The position numbers and the translations under genes were made by a program. From Amazonocrinis nigriterrae CENA67 (lineage in GTDB: Bacteria > Cyanobacteriota > Cyanobacteriia > Cyanobacteriales > Nostocaceae), in the NCBI RefSeq assembly GCF_016056305.1, contig NZ_JAECZC010000031.1, positions 1 to 62,319 of the forward strand: a stretch of 62,319 nt of DNA. Reading direction: 5' to 3'. Of the stretch, positions 26,631 to 36,573 are shown piece after piece (the first letter of the stretch is position 1; the number at the start of each line of letters is the position of its first letter). Under the pieces are notes generated by a model. It had not been told where the DNA came from. It searched no databases and was given only the letters and a program-made list of their open reading frames with translations.

Positions 26631-27101
26631 CCTTAATCCAACCTATTTATCTTTATAATTCCCAAATATCAAAGAATATGCCCAAGGTTGGCAAAATTCA
26701 GACGAATATAAGCTTGTATTTGCTTGATTGGCAGCCACAATCTCGTTTAGTCTAAGTGCATCTTCAACTTTTGATAACTTATTTGGTGACAATAAATTCA
26801 ACTATTCCCGAACCTCTACCCCACAAAAAAGTAATAATGTACCTGAAAACATTATCAGTTCATCGCTTCACCTTTTGAGTACATTATTAATACCTATTAA
26901 TAGATAAATTTTCAGGGTGAGATACTAATATATGCAGTATTTGTTGAAATTAAAATTAGTAGTCAATACTTATCAATATTCCATTTGAAACTCTAAGTAT
27001 AAGTTATAATATTTCGGCTTTTGGCTCTGGCTATTTCTAATTCTTCTCTTCACGGGTTCTCTTCATTTAGTTTCTTTGAAAGTGAGACAGGCAAAATAAT
27101 C
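26631..27101. other. Divergent promoter region of the kinase and nifJ
   Basis: This 471-base AT-rich gap has no gene, tRNA or tandem repeat block. An open frame runs into nifJ from 27021, but its peptide (ALAISNSSLHGF) is not part of the NifJ family. I place the nifJ start at ATG 27102. Confidence 0.6.
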
Positions 27102-30100
27102 ATGAACAAAACTTTTGCAACCATTGACGGGAATGAAGCTGTCGCCCGTGTAGCTTACAAATTGAATGAGGTCATTGCTATCTATCCCATCACCCCCTCT
27201 TCAGCAATGGGTGAATGGGCTGATGCTTGGTCAGCAGAAAATCGTCCTAACCTCTGGGGTACAGTTCCCAGCGTCGTGCAGATGCAGAGTGAAGGGGGTG
27301 CTGCGGGTGCTGTGCATGGGGCTTTACAAACAGGTTCTTTGAGTAGCACTTTCACGGCATCTCAGGGACTATTGTTGATGATACCCAACCTCTACAAAAT
27401 TGCTGGGGAACTGACTAGCGCTGTGGTTCACGTTGCTGCACGTTCCCTTGCTACTCACGCTTTATCAATTTTCGGTGATCATAGCGATGTAATGGCAGCC
27501 CGTGCTACTGGCTTCGCCCTGCTGTGTTCCGCTTCGGTGCAGGAAAGTCAAGACTTGGCACTTATCGCCCATGCAGCCACCCTCGAAGCACGCGTCTCAT
27601 TTATGCATTTCTTCGATGGCTTCCGCACTTCACATGAAGTGCAAAAAGTCAAGCTTTTGTCAGAGGAAGAATTGCGATCGCTCATTCCCGACCACCTCAT
27701 CCTCGCCCACCGCAACCGCGCCCTCACCCCAGACCGCCCCGTATTACGCGGTACAGCCCAAAACCCCGATGTCTACTTTCAAGCCCGTGAAGGCGCAAAC
27801 CCTTACTACAACGCTTGTCCCGAAATTGTCCAGCGCATCATGGATGACTTTGGCGAACTTACGGGAAGGCATTACCAAATCTATGAATACCACGGCGCCA
27901 GGGATGCCAATCGCGTCATTGTGATCATGGGTTCCGGCTGTGAAACCGTCCATGAAACAGTAGATTACCTCAACGCCCACGGTGAAAAAGTCGGAGTTGT
28001 GAAAGTCCGACTCTACCGCCCCTTTGATGTACAACGGTTTGTAGCAGTATTACCAAAGACTGTACAAGCGATCGCAGTTCTTGACCGCACCAAAGAACCA
28101 GGTAGCGCCGGGGAACCGTTGTATTTGGATGTGGTAGCGGCTATTCATGAAGCGTGGGGAGATGGGGTGCAGGGGAGCAGGGGTGCAGGGGAGAACAGAG
28201 CAGGGGGAGCAGGGGAAGCAGGGGGAGAAATAACTAATTCCCTACTCCTAACTCCTAACTCCTCACTCCTAACTCCTAACTTTCTCCCCACTCCCAAAAT
28301 CATCGGTGGTCGCTATGGGCTTTCTTCTAAAGAATTTACGCCGGCGATGGTGAAGGGGATTTTTGATCATCTTGCCCAAGCGCAACCGAAAAATCACTTT
28401 ACTATCGGCATTAATGATGACGTTAGTCATACATCTTTAAGTTTTGACCCGAATTTCTCCACCGAACCTGATAACGTTGTTCGGGCAATGTTTTATGGCT
28501 TAGGTTCTGATGGTACTGTTGGGGCTAACAAAAACTCAATCAAAATTATTGGTGAAGAAACTGATAACTACGCTCAAGGTTACTTTGTCTACGACTCTAA
28601 AAAATCTGGCTCGATGACCGTTTCTCACTTGCGCTTCGGGCCGCAACCAATTCGTTCTACTTACCTCATCGACAAAGCTAATTTTATTGGTTGCCATCAC
28701 TGGGGTTTCTTGGAACGGATTGATATTTTGAAAGCTGCTATTCCTGGGGCGACTTTATTACTTAATAGTCCCTATGATGCGGATACTGTGTGGGAAAATC
28801 TGCCCTTGCCAGTGCAGCAGCAAATTATTGAAAAGCATCTGAAAGTATACGTAATTAATGCTAACCAAGTCGCCCGCGATAGTGGTATGGGTGGACGCAT
28901 TAATACCATTATGCAAGTATGCTTTTTTGCCTTAGCTGGTGTCTTGCCGCAGGAAGAAGCGATCGCTAAAATCAAGCAAGCCATCGAAAAGACTTACGGC
29001 AAAAAAGGTGCAGAAGTTGTCCGCATGAATTTACAAGCTGTAGACAACACCTTAGACAACTTGCATAAAGTAGACATACCCCAAATCCCAAATCTCAAAT
29101 CTCAAATCCCAAATCCCAAATCCCTAGACGGTGCGCCCGAATTTGTCCAAACAGTTCTCGGACAAATCATGGTGTGGCAAGGTGATGACTTACCTGTGAG
29201 TGCATTACCTGCTGACGGTACTTTTCCCACAGGTACAGCGAAGTGGGAAAAACGCAACGTCGCCCAAGAGATACCTGCATGGGAGCCTGATGTCTGCGTA
29301 CAATGTGGTAAGTGCGTAATGATTTGTCCTCACAGCGCCATCCGCGCGAAGGCTTACCAAGCCAGTGAATTAGTCAATGCACCGCCGACTTTCAAATCAA
29401 CTGATGCCAAAGACAGAGACTTTGCCAATCAAAAATTTACCATTCAAGTTGCCCCAGAAGACTGCACAGGATGCGCCATTTGTGTAAATATTTGCCCTGC
29501 AAAAAATAAAGCCGAACCGTTGCAGAAAGCAATTAATATGGTGCAGCAATTGCCTTTGCGAGAACAAGAGCGCAAAAACTGGGATTTCTTCTTGAGTTTG
29601 CCGCATCCTGACCGACGGCAGTTGAAATTAAACCAAATTCGCCAACAACAACTGCAAGAACCTTTGTTTGAATTCTCTGGTGCTTGTGCGGGTTGTGGGG
29701 AGACACCATACTTAAAATTATTAACACAATTGTTTGGCGATCGCGCTGTCATTGCCAATGCTACAGGTTGTTCCTCAATTTATGGCGGAAACCTCCCCAC
29801 AACTCCCTGGACGACAAACGCCCAAGGACGCGGCCCTGCTTGGTCGAATAGTTTATTTGAAGATAACGCCGAATTCGGTTTTGGTTTTAGGTTATCACTG
29901 GATAAGCAAGCGGAATTTGCTGCGGAATTGTTGAAAGAATTAGGGAATGGGGAAGTTTCTCATGATTTAGTCAATTCAATTCTCAATGCTGAACAAAAAT
30001 CTGAAGCTGATATTTGGGAACAGCGGGAAAGGATAGCACAGTTACAACAGAAGCTATATGAAATCTCAACTACACAACTCAACCCTAATCTAAAATCCCT

Positions 30101-30848
30101 TCGGGTTCGGCAGTCCCCCATCGACGGAAACCGCCAAGACGGGGGCTACCTCACCAAAATCCAAAATCTAAAATCGCTAGCTGATTACTTGGTAAAGAAA
30201 AGCGTCTGGATTATTGGTGGTGATGGTTGGGCGTATGATATTGACTTTGGTGGTATTGACCATGTGCTAGCCAGTGGTCGCAATGTCAACATCTTAATCA
30301 TGGATACCGAAGTGTATTCTAATACGGGCGGTCAAGCTTCTAAAGCGACTCCACGGGCAGCAGTGGCAAAATTTGCCGCCAGTGGTAAACCTGCGGCGAA
30401 AAAAGATTTAGGTTTGATTGCTATGACCTACGGTAATGTTTACGTAGCCAGTGTAGCCCTTGGTGCAAGAGATGAGCAGACCTTGAAAGCATTTTTAGAA
30501 GCTGAGGCTTATGATGGGCCATCAGTAATTATTGCTTACAGTCATTGCATAGCCCACGGGATTAATATGACCACAGGCATGAATCACCAGAAAGCTTTGG
30601 TAGAATCAGGGCGTTGGTTGCTGTATCGGCATAATCCAGAGTTGCAAAAACAAGGTAAGAATCCCTTGCAATTGGATATGCGATCGCCTACTCAATCAGT
30701 AGAACAATCAATGTATCAAGAAAATCGCTTCAAAATGCTCACCAAGAGCAAACCTGAGCTTGCTAAGCAATTATTGCAACAGGCGCAAGCCGAAGTTGAT
30801 GCCCGTTGGCAAATGTATCAATATCTAGCAGAGCGTAAAATAACCTGA
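27102..30848 (+). CDS. nifJ: Pyruvate:ferredoxin (flavodoxin) oxidoreductase with three repeat-derived insertions
   Basis: A single-chain 1248-residue NifJ/PFOR, converting pyruvate and CoA to acetyl-CoA with reduced ferredoxin or flavodoxin. Order: pyrimidine-binding TPP domain (IDGNEAVARVAYKLNEV..YPITPSS), CoA and gamma domains, two 4Fe-4S motifs CVQCGKCVMICP and CTGCAICVNICP, CAGCGETPY for the proximal cluster, then TPP domain GDGWAYDIDFGGIDH and NTGGQASKATP. The ATG (MNKTFATIDGN) is used instead of upstream codons. It is about 50 residues longer than I expect. In-frame repeat insertions lie at 28154-28295 (~351-398), 29080-29125 (~660-675) and 30080-30178 (~993-1026). No other nif gene is near, so a role in nitrogen fixation is not implied. 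Confidence 0.93.
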   Translation: MNKTFATIDGNEAVARVAYKLNEVIAIYPITPSSAMGEWADAWSAENRPNLWGTVPSVVQMQSEGGAAGAVHGALQTGSLSSTFTASQGLLLMIPNLYKIAGELTSAVVHVAARSLATHALSIFGDHSDVMAARATGFALLCSASVQESQDLALIAHAATLEARVSFMHFFDGFRTSHEVQKVKLLSEEELRSLIPDHLILAHRNRALTPDRPVLRGTAQNPDVYFQAREGANPYYNACPEIVQRIMDDFGELTGRHYQIYEYHGARDANRVIVIMGSGCETVHETVDYLNAHGEKVGVVKVRLYRPFDVQRFVAVLPKTVQAIAVLDRTKEPGSAGEPLYLDVVAAIHEAWGDGVQGSRGAGENRAGGAGEAGGEITNSLLLTPNSSLLTPNFLPTPKIIGGRYGLSSKEFTPAMVKGIFDHLAQAQPKNHFTIGINDDVSHTSLSFDPNFSTEPDNVVRAMFYGLGSDGTVGANKNSIKIIGEETDNYAQGYFVYDSKKSGSMTVSHLRFGPQPIRSTYLIDKANFIGCHHWGFLERIDILKAAIPGATLLLNSPYDADTVWENLPLPVQQQIIEKHLKVYVINANQVARDSGMGGRINTIMQVCFFALAGVLPQEEAIAKIKQAIEKTYGKKGAEVVRMNLQAVDNTLDNLHKVDIPQIPNLKSQIPNPKSLDGAPEFVQTVLGQIMVWQGDDLPVSALPADGTFPTGTAKWEKRNVAQEIPAWEPDVCVQCGKCVMICPHSAIRAKAYQASELVNAPPTFKSTDAKDRDFANQKFTIQVAPEDCTGCAICVNICPAKNKAEPLQKAINMVQQLPLREQERKNWDFFLSLPHPDRRQLKLNQIRQQQLQEPLFEFSGACAGCGETPYLKLLTQLFGDRAVIANATGCSSIYGGNLPTTPWTTNAQGRGPAWSNSLFEDNAEFGFGFRLSLDKQAEFAAELLKELGNGEVSHDLVNSILNAEQKSEADIWEQRERIAQLQQKLYEISTTQLNPNLKSLRVRQSPIDGNRQDGGYLTKIQNLKSLADYLVKKSVWIIGGDGWAYDIDFGGIDHVLASGRNVNILIMDTEVYSNTGGQASKATPRAAVAKFAASGKPAAKKDLGLIAMTYGNVYVASVALGARDEQTLKAFLEAEAYDGPSVIIAYSHCIAHGINMTTGMNHQKALVESGRWLLYRHNPELQKQGKNPLQLDMRSPTQSVEQSMYQENRFKMLTKSKPELAKQLLQQAQAEVDARWQMYQYLAERKIT
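28154..28295. repeat. Two-part intergenic-type repeat inserted in frame in nifJ
   Basis: GGGGTGCAGGGGAGCAGG-type tract, AAATAACTAATTCCC, then CTCCTAACTCC units: the module seen between genes elsewhere. Here it encodes Gly/Arg/Ala- and Ser/Leu/Thr-rich residues between conserved NifJ parts, without a stop codon. Confidence 0.8.
30080..30178. repeat. Foldable small repeat inside a tandem repeat within nifJ
   Basis: AATCTAAAATCC units flank an element with CAGTCCCCCATCG...GACGGGGGCTAC complementarity (30109-30152). Like the intergenic copies, the element sits inside a tandem repeat. The frame of nifJ is kept. Confidence 0.7.
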
Positions 30849-30904
30849 ATCATGTAGGGTGTATTACACCATTTCCAAAAATATTTGCAACACATGAATC
30901 ACCT

Positions 30905-30932
30905 GTAGGGGCGTACAGCTGTACGCCCCTAC
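30905..30932. repeat. Perfect 28-base palindrome downstream of nifJ
   Basis: GTAGGGGCGTACAG is followed by its exact complement CTGTACGCCCCTAC. It may form a transcript hairpin after nifJ. A second inverted repeat, GCCTAACGCAC...GTGCGTTAGGC (31015-31049), follows. Both look like interspersed cyanobacterial palindromes. Confidence 0.8.
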
Positions 30933-31076
30933 TCATGTATCCGTATCAGGTATTTCGTGAAATGGTATTAGGCGCATATTGCAATCTGATTTGTCACAAA
31001 AAGATGATATGAGCGCCTAACGCACCGCTAATAGTATTGTGCGTTAGGCTAAAGCCATAGCCACCCTACTTATTAC

Positions 31077-31127
31077 TTTCCCAATTACCAATTACCAATT
31101 ACCAATTACCAATTACCAATTACTCAT
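31077..31127. repeat. CCAATTA tandem repeat
   Basis: About six CCAATTA heptamers in the gap between nifJ and the XRE gene. No coding potential. Confidence 0.85.
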
Positions 31128-31260
31128 AGTCGTTAACTGATGGTAGTCATCACCTTATATCTTTGCTCTGTTAATTTATATAACTATAGATAGATGTATT
31201 TAAAGAGATCGCAGATGCTATAGTCCGGTGTCTGGGATAAAATCAAAATATACTCACCTT

Positions 31261-31488
31261 ATGCCTGCAATCGAACAGCCAAGAGTTGCACAGTTGATTC
31301 GTGAGACTAGGCAGCACCTTAACCTTTCACAGGTGAAACTGGCAACAATGCTCGGAGTTTCCTTTCATAGCATAAATCGTTGGGAAAACGGACGGACACA
31401 ACCTTCGCCACTGGCTATGAAACAGATTCAAGAGTTACTAGAGCAGATGGGAGAAGCCGGTGAGGAACTGCTAGCCAAATACTTTTAA
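31261..31488 (+). CDS. XRE-family HTH transcriptional regulator
   Basis: A 75-residue single-domain regulator from ATG 31261 (MPAIEQPRVAQLIRET). The helix-turn-helix is LNLSQVKLATMLGVSFHSINRWENGRTQP (~21-49; landmarks LSQVKLA and INRWENGRTQPSP). An in-frame GTG at 31228 is possible but its residues are not conserved. The hybrid kinase begins 18 bases downstream, so the two are likely co-transcribed, and the regulator may control the kinase. Confidence 0.85.
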   Translation: MPAIEQPRVAQLIRETRQHLNLSQVKLATMLGVSFHSINRWENGRTQPSPLAMKQIQELLEQMGEAGEELLAKYF

Positions 31489-31506
31489 GCATAAGGAATA
31501 GAAACT

Positions 31507-34500
31507 GTGAGTGCTGAAGTTTGCGCGATTATTCCTCAAGACATTGAACATGTCTTAGATAGAATTGGCGAAGGTTTTGTAACTTTGGATTGCCAATGGC
31601 ACTATGTCTATGTCAATGACAAGTTTGCTGAACTAGCCAGGATAAATAAAGCAGACTTTTTAGGCAAAAGTATTTGGGAATTGTTTCCTGAGACAGTCAA
31701 TAGTCAACTTGATATCGAGTTACATCGGGCTGTTGCTGAGGGAGTAACAGTGCAGTTGGAGTATTTTGACCCAAAACGGCATTTATGGTTAGAAATGCGT
31801 GTCCATCCCTCAGAAAATGGCGTATCAATATTAATAAAAGACATCACAGTCTACAAACGCACCCAACAACATCTTGCTGCACAGTATGCAGTTACCCGGA
31901 TTCTTTCGGAAGCCACCAAATTTGCCCAGGCAATTCCTAACATTCTGCAAGCTTTAGGCGAAAGTTTAGGATGGCAAGTTGGTAGGCTTTGGAGTGTAGA
32001 TGATCAAGCTGATGTTTTGGTGCATGTGAGTAGTTGGTATTCTTCCTCTTTGGCAGTAGAAGATTTCCAAGTATTTAACCAGCACACAACCGTTGTTGAT
32101 CACAAACAACTACCAAATCAAGTTTGGGCAAATGGTCAACCGCTTTGGAGTCAGGAAGTTACAGGGAAACCATACGACGCGATCGCTTTCCCGATTCGGC
32201 TGGGCGATAAAATCTTAGGTGTGATGGAATTCTTCAGCAAGGAAATTTTAGAGCCTCACCCCGACTTGCTGCAAATCATGGATGCGATCGCTACTCAAAT
32301 TGGTCAATTCATCGAACAAAAGCAAACAGAGTCATTACTGCGAAAAAGCGAAGCCCGCTACCGTTCCCTAGCAGAAGCAACTGCGTCTATTGTCTGGACT
32401 GCCACACCTTACGGTAGCATTATTGAGGAAATTCCTACTTGGCAAGCATTCACCGGGCAAAGTCTCGAACAATACAAAGGGTGGGGATGGGTTGACGCAC
32501 TGCATCCAGAAGACCGCACAGCCATGCTCACAGCCTGGAAAGAGGCATTTTATCACCGTAGCGTTGCCTCTGGGGAGTATCGACTGCGACGCCATGATGG
32601 TGAATACCGCCACGTAGCTGCACGCGGCGTACCCATATTTAACGAAACAGGCGAACTTTGTGAATGGGTAGGGATGTGCGTAGATATTAGTAAACGCAAG
32701 CAAACCGAGGCAGAACGCGAGCGATTATTAAGACAATTAGAAATAGAACAGATTCGCTTACTTGAAGCCAACGCCCTCCTCGATATCGTTTTCAATAATG
32801 CCCCTACAGGCATTGCCATCTGGGATGAACAACTGAAATATGTACGGTTGAACAATGCTTTAGCTGAAATTAACGGTGTACCCCAAGCAGCACATATTGG
32901 TAAAACCGTCGCCGAAGTGCTGCCGAAAGTTAGTGCTAAAGTCATGGCAGCCTTACATCATGTAGTTGATACAGGAGAATCAATACTTGCTCATGAAGTC
33001 AGTGGCGAAACACCCGCAGCGCCAGGCAAAAAGCGGTATTGGTCTGTAAATTACTATCCTATTAAAATACCGAATAACATCACTTGGGTAGCTGCCATTT
33101 GTGAAGAAATTACACAGCGCAAACTTGCAGAAGCTGAACGCGAACACCTGCTAAAGTGTGAGCAAGCAGCCCGAATTGAGGCTGAAGCAGCGAAAGAACA
33201 AATTACTAATATTTTAGAAAGTATCACCGATGGCTTTATCGCCTTTGACCAAGAGTGGCGCTTCACTTACATAAATCATGAAGGCACCAGGACTTTAGGG
33301 CGTTCTAGCGAAGAGTTGCTGGGTAAGAATGTATGGGAAGAGTTTCCAGAACTAGCCGATACTAGCTTTGGTCAACTTTATCAAAGAGCATTTGCCGAAG
33401 GAATACCCCTAGAACTAGAAGATTACTACCCACCCTTTGAAGCATGGTTTGCCGTTCGCGCCTATCCTTCTGCAACAGGGCTAGCGCTTTATTTTCGCAA
33501 TATTAATCGGCGTAAACAAGCAGAAGCAGCACTACGAGACAGGGAAGCAGCTTTTCGGCTGCTGGCAGAAAATTCCACCGATATTATTTCACGTCACACG
33601 ATAGATGGAATTCTGCTGTACATCTCACCAGCCTGCTACACAATACTAGGGTATGAACCTGAAGAACTCATAGGTCGTTTCAGTGGTGAATTGATTCATC
33701 CAGATGATTTCGCAGAGATTCTCGAAAAATACCCAGTCAACGATGATTTACCGGATATCTACACCGTCACCCATCGAGCTTGTCACAAAGACGGACATTA
33801 TATTTGGTTAGAAGCAACCATCCGAGCCATCCGCGACCCGCAAACGAGAGAAATTTTAGAGTTTCAGGCATCCGCTAGGGATATAAGCGATCGCAAACAA
33901 GTAGAACAAAAGCAACACTTTTTAGCTCAAGCTACTAATATTCTGGCTACTTCACTTGATTACGAAACAACTTTAACTAGTTTGGCTCGTTTGACAGTGC
34001 CAGAGTTAGCTGATTGGTGCGTCATTGATATTATCACTGAACATCAATCAGTTCAGCGCGTGGCTACAGCCCATGCTGAACCGTCGAAACAACAATTGAT
34101 TGAACAACTAAAAAATTATCCACCAAATTTGGCACAGCCTGGTGGTGTTGCTGAGGCAATCAGGTCAAGAAAGTCACAAATTACGAATTTTGTTTCCCAG
34201 CAACACATGCAAGCAGCAACCTGTAATGCTGAGCATTTAGAAATATTGCAACAGCTAGAACCGAAATCTGGGATGTGTATACTGCTTACCATCCGCGAAC
34301 AGATACTCGGAGCAATGACTTTAGTCTCAACTGGGGGTCGTCGCTACGGTGAAAATGACCTGATCTTAGCTGAAGAACTGGCTCGGCGTGCAGCCATAGC
34401 CATCGATAACGCTCAACTATATACAGAAGCACAGCGATCGCAACAAACTGCACTGCAAGCTGCGGCGCGTACTGCTCGTCTGCAAGCTGTTACCGCCGCC

Positions 34501-36159
34501 CTTTCCCAATCTCTAACTCCCACACAAGTAGCTGAGGTAATTGTTGAGCAAGGTATGGCCGCTTTGGGTGCTAGTTCGGCTTTAGTAGCAATGATTACTG
34601 AAAGTGGCACTGAACTAGAAATTATCCGGGCTGTGGGTTATCTACCGGAACTCGTGGATTTATGGCGGCGATTTCCAATTAATGCACCCATACCGTTAGC
34701 AGAAGCAGTCAGAACCAAAGAACCTATTTGGCAAGAAGCGACAACCACAAGGGTTGCTCGTTATTCCCATCTTGCCGAAAGCTATGCTCACTACGACTAT
34801 GCCAGTTGGATGTCAATTCCATTGCTCATCGAAGGTCGAGCTGTGGGCGGTATGTCCCTAGCTTTCGCCGAAATGCAGCAGTTTAGCCAGGAAGACCACG
34901 CCCTAGTGTTATCATTAGCACAGCAATGCGCCCAAGCAATGGAACGTGCCCGCCTGTATCAAGCAGAACAGACAGCACGGAAAGCAGCAGAAAACGCCAA
35001 CCGCATTAAAGACGAATTTTTAGCAGTCCTTTCCCATGAATTGCGATCGCCACTCAACCCAATTCTCGGATGGTCGAAGCTACTCCAAACTAAAAAACTC
35101 AATGAAAAGATAATTCCGCAAGCACTACAAACCATTGAGCGCAATGCTAGGTTACAGGCTCAACTGATAGAAGACTTGCTGGATATCTCCCGCATTCTCC
35201 AAGGCAAACTCAACTTAAATATTTACCCTGTTGATCTAAAAGAGGTGGTTTCGGCAGCAATGGAGACAGTGCGCTTGTCAGCAGAAGCCAAATCAATCAA
35301 AATCCACACAACCTGTGAACCAAATTTAGGGCAAGTTTTAGGCGACTCCAGCCGATTACAGCAAATCGTCTGGAACTTGCTTTCCAATGCAATTAAATTT
35401 ACACCCGCAGGTGGACGAGTAGAGGTAGAATTGTCGGTGGTTAGTTGTCAGTGGTCAGTTGTCAGTGGTCAAGAAAAACAAAAGACAACGAAGTATGCCC
35501 AGATTACTGTTAGCGACACAGGTAAAGGCATTAACCCTGATTTTCTTCCTTATGTGTTTGACTACTTTCGCCAAGAAAATAGTACTACCACAAGAAAGTT
35601 TGGTGGACTGGGGTTAGGGTTAGCAATTGTCCGTCACTTAGTCGAATTACATGGAGGGACAGTCCAAGTAGAAAGCTTGGGCGAAAATCAAGGAGCAACT
35701 TTTACCGTCAGGTTGCCACTGATTCAACAATCATCACAAATAAAACAGGATAATAGAGAATCTGAACCAGACTCAGATTTAAATGGTATCAACATCTTAA
35801 TAGTCGATGATGATGCAGATACGCGAGAATTTATTGCCTTTTTGCTAGAACAGTATGGAGCGAAAGTTACAGCAGTAGCATCAGCAAATGAAGCATTAGC
35901 CGCTTTAGCCCAATCCTTACCAGATGTGCTGTTAAGCGACATAGGGATGCCAGAAGTCGATGGATGTATGTTAATTAGACAGGTGAGAAATTTGCCGCCA
36001 GAACAGGGAGGACAGATACCCGCGATCGCGCTGACCGCCTATGCTGGAGAAATGAATGAAAAACAAGTATTAACAGCTGGATTTCATAAGCATATCGCCA
36101 AACCAGTAGAACCAGCGGAGTTAGTCGAAGCGATCGCTAATATAATTCGTAATTCGTAA
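31507..36159 (+). CDS. Large multi-PAS/GAF hybrid sensor histidine kinase
   Basis: A 1550-residue soluble kinase starting at GTG. Approximate order: PAS (~10-118), GAF (~125-270), PAS (~280-400), PAS (~415-545), PAS (~565-665), PAS (~675-800), GAF (~815-975), GAF (~985-1150), HisKA with H1177 in VLSHELRSPLNPILGW, HATPase_c (~1280-1420: LSNAIKFTP, ITVSDTGKGI, GLGLGLAIV), receiver (~1428-1547) with D1478 in LLSDIGMPEVDG. No transmembrane helix. A repeat (35434-35470) is inserted in the ATPase domain, encoding VVSCQWSVVSGQ. The stop codon lies in a TTCGTAA tandem repeat. It follows an XRE gene by 18 bases. Ligands are unknown; GAFs lack an obvious bilin-binding Cys motif that I could identify. 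Confidence 0.92.
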   Translation: MSAEVCAIIPQDIEHVLDRIGEGFVTLDCQWHYVYVNDKFAELARINKADFLGKSIWELFPETVNSQLDIELHRAVAEGVTVQLEYFDPKRHLWLEMRVHPSENGVSILIKDITVYKRTQQHLAAQYAVTRILSEATKFAQAIPNILQALGESLGWQVGRLWSVDDQADVLVHVSSWYSSSLAVEDFQVFNQHTTVVDHKQLPNQVWANGQPLWSQEVTGKPYDAIAFPIRLGDKILGVMEFFSKEILEPHPDLLQIMDAIATQIGQFIEQKQTESLLRKSEARYRSLAEATASIVWTATPYGSIIEEIPTWQAFTGQSLEQYKGWGWVDALHPEDRTAMLTAWKEAFYHRSVASGEYRLRRHDGEYRHVAARGVPIFNETGELCEWVGMCVDISKRKQTEAERERLLRQLEIEQIRLLEANALLDIVFNNAPTGIAIWDEQLKYVRLNNALAEINGVPQAAHIGKTVAEVLPKVSAKVMAALHHVVDTGESILAHEVSGETPAAPGKKRYWSVNYYPIKIPNNITWVAAICEEITQRKLAEAEREHLLKCEQAARIEAEAAKEQITNILESITDGFIAFDQEWRFTYINHEGTRTLGRSSEELLGKNVWEEFPELADTSFGQLYQRAFAEGIPLELEDYYPPFEAWFAVRAYPSATGLALYFRNINRRKQAEAALRDREAAFRLLAENSTDIISRHTIDGILLYISPACYTILGYEPEELIGRFSGELIHPDDFAEILEKYPVNDDLPDIYTVTHRACHKDGHYIWLEATIRAIRDPQTREILEFQASARDISDRKQVEQKQHFLAQATNILATSLDYETTLTSLARLTVPELADWCVIDIITEHQSVQRVATAHAEPSKQQLIEQLKNYPPNLAQPGGVAEAIRSRKSQITNFVSQQHMQAATCNAEHLEILQQLEPKSGMCILLTIREQILGAMTLVSTGGRRYGENDLILAEELARRAAIAIDNAQLYTEAQRSQQTALQAAARTARLQAVTAALSQSLTPTQVAEVIVEQGMAALGASSALVAMITESGTELEIIRAVGYLPELVDLWRRFPINAPIPLAEAVRTKEPIWQEATTTRVARYSHLAESYAHYDYASWMSIPLLIEGRAVGGMSLAFAEMQQFSQEDHALVLSLAQQCAQAMERARLYQAEQTARKAAENANRIKDEFLAVLSHELRSPLNPILGWSKLLQTKKLNEKIIPQALQTIERNARLQAQLIEDLLDISRILQGKLNLNIYPVDLKEVVSAAMETVRLSAEAKSIKIHTTCEPNLGQVLGDSSRLQQIVWNLLSNAIKFTPAGGRVEVELSVVSCQWSVVSGQEKQKTTKYAQITVSDTGKGINPDFLPYVFDYFRQENSTTTRKFGGLGLGLAIVRHLVELHGGTVQVESLGENQGATFTVRLPLIQQSSQIKQDNRESEPDSDLNGINILIVDDDADTREFIAFLLEQYGAKVTAVASANEALAALAQSLPDVLLSDIGMPEVDGCMLIRQVRNLPPEQGGQIPAIALTAYAGEMNEKQVLTAGFHKHIAKPVEPAELVEAIANIIRNS

Positions 36160-36180
36160 TTCGTAATTCGTAATTCAGAA
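36142..36180. repeat. ATTCGTA tandem repeat spanning the hybrid kinase stop codon
   Basis: ATTCGTAATTCGTA units run from inside the last codons of the kinase (IIRNS) past its TAA. The stop codon itself is part of the repeat. Confidence 0.85.
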
Positions 36181-36290
36181 TTAAGAGGTCATTCTCAGTA
36201 GTTACGAGAAATATACCAATTGCTAGAGACAATAATTACTCAATACTACTTATCTTATATAAGAAAGGTAATTTAAATAAACAGGCAAAA

Positions 36291-36524
36291 ATGACTCAGG
36301 AACAAGACAAACTGATTGATTTATCAGTTCATGAATCCGCTGTACCCAGTGTTATCGACCCTAATCGGGATAAAAAACTCGATGTAGATAAAAATGATGA
36401 TTTAAATGATTCAGTTCATGATCATGAGAATGTTGATGTTCCCACTCCGGATCCATTAGATACTGATAACGACAACACCGTAGCAGATAGACAAATTATT
36501 AGCGCCAATTTAGGTGCAGGTTAA
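36291..36524 (+). CDS. Acidic hypothetical protein
   Basis: A 77-residue, very acidic protein (many Asp, e.g. DVDKNDDLNDSVHDHENVDV) with no Cys, Trp or hydrophobic segment. It is probably disordered. I do not recognise a family. It lies alone between the hybrid kinase and the convergent hydroquinone reductase. The ATG is not preceded by a good ribosome-binding site, so confidence is moderate. The composition suggests a small stress- or calcium-related protein, but that is speculation. Confidence 0.5.
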   Translation: MTQEQDKLIDLSVHESAVPSVIDPNRDKKLDVDKNDDLNDSVHDHENVDVPTPDPLDTDNDNTVADRQIISANLGAG

Positions 36525-36573
36525 ACTAACAGCAATCATTTCTCTTGACTTTGTGTTCTTCGTGTGTTTGTGG

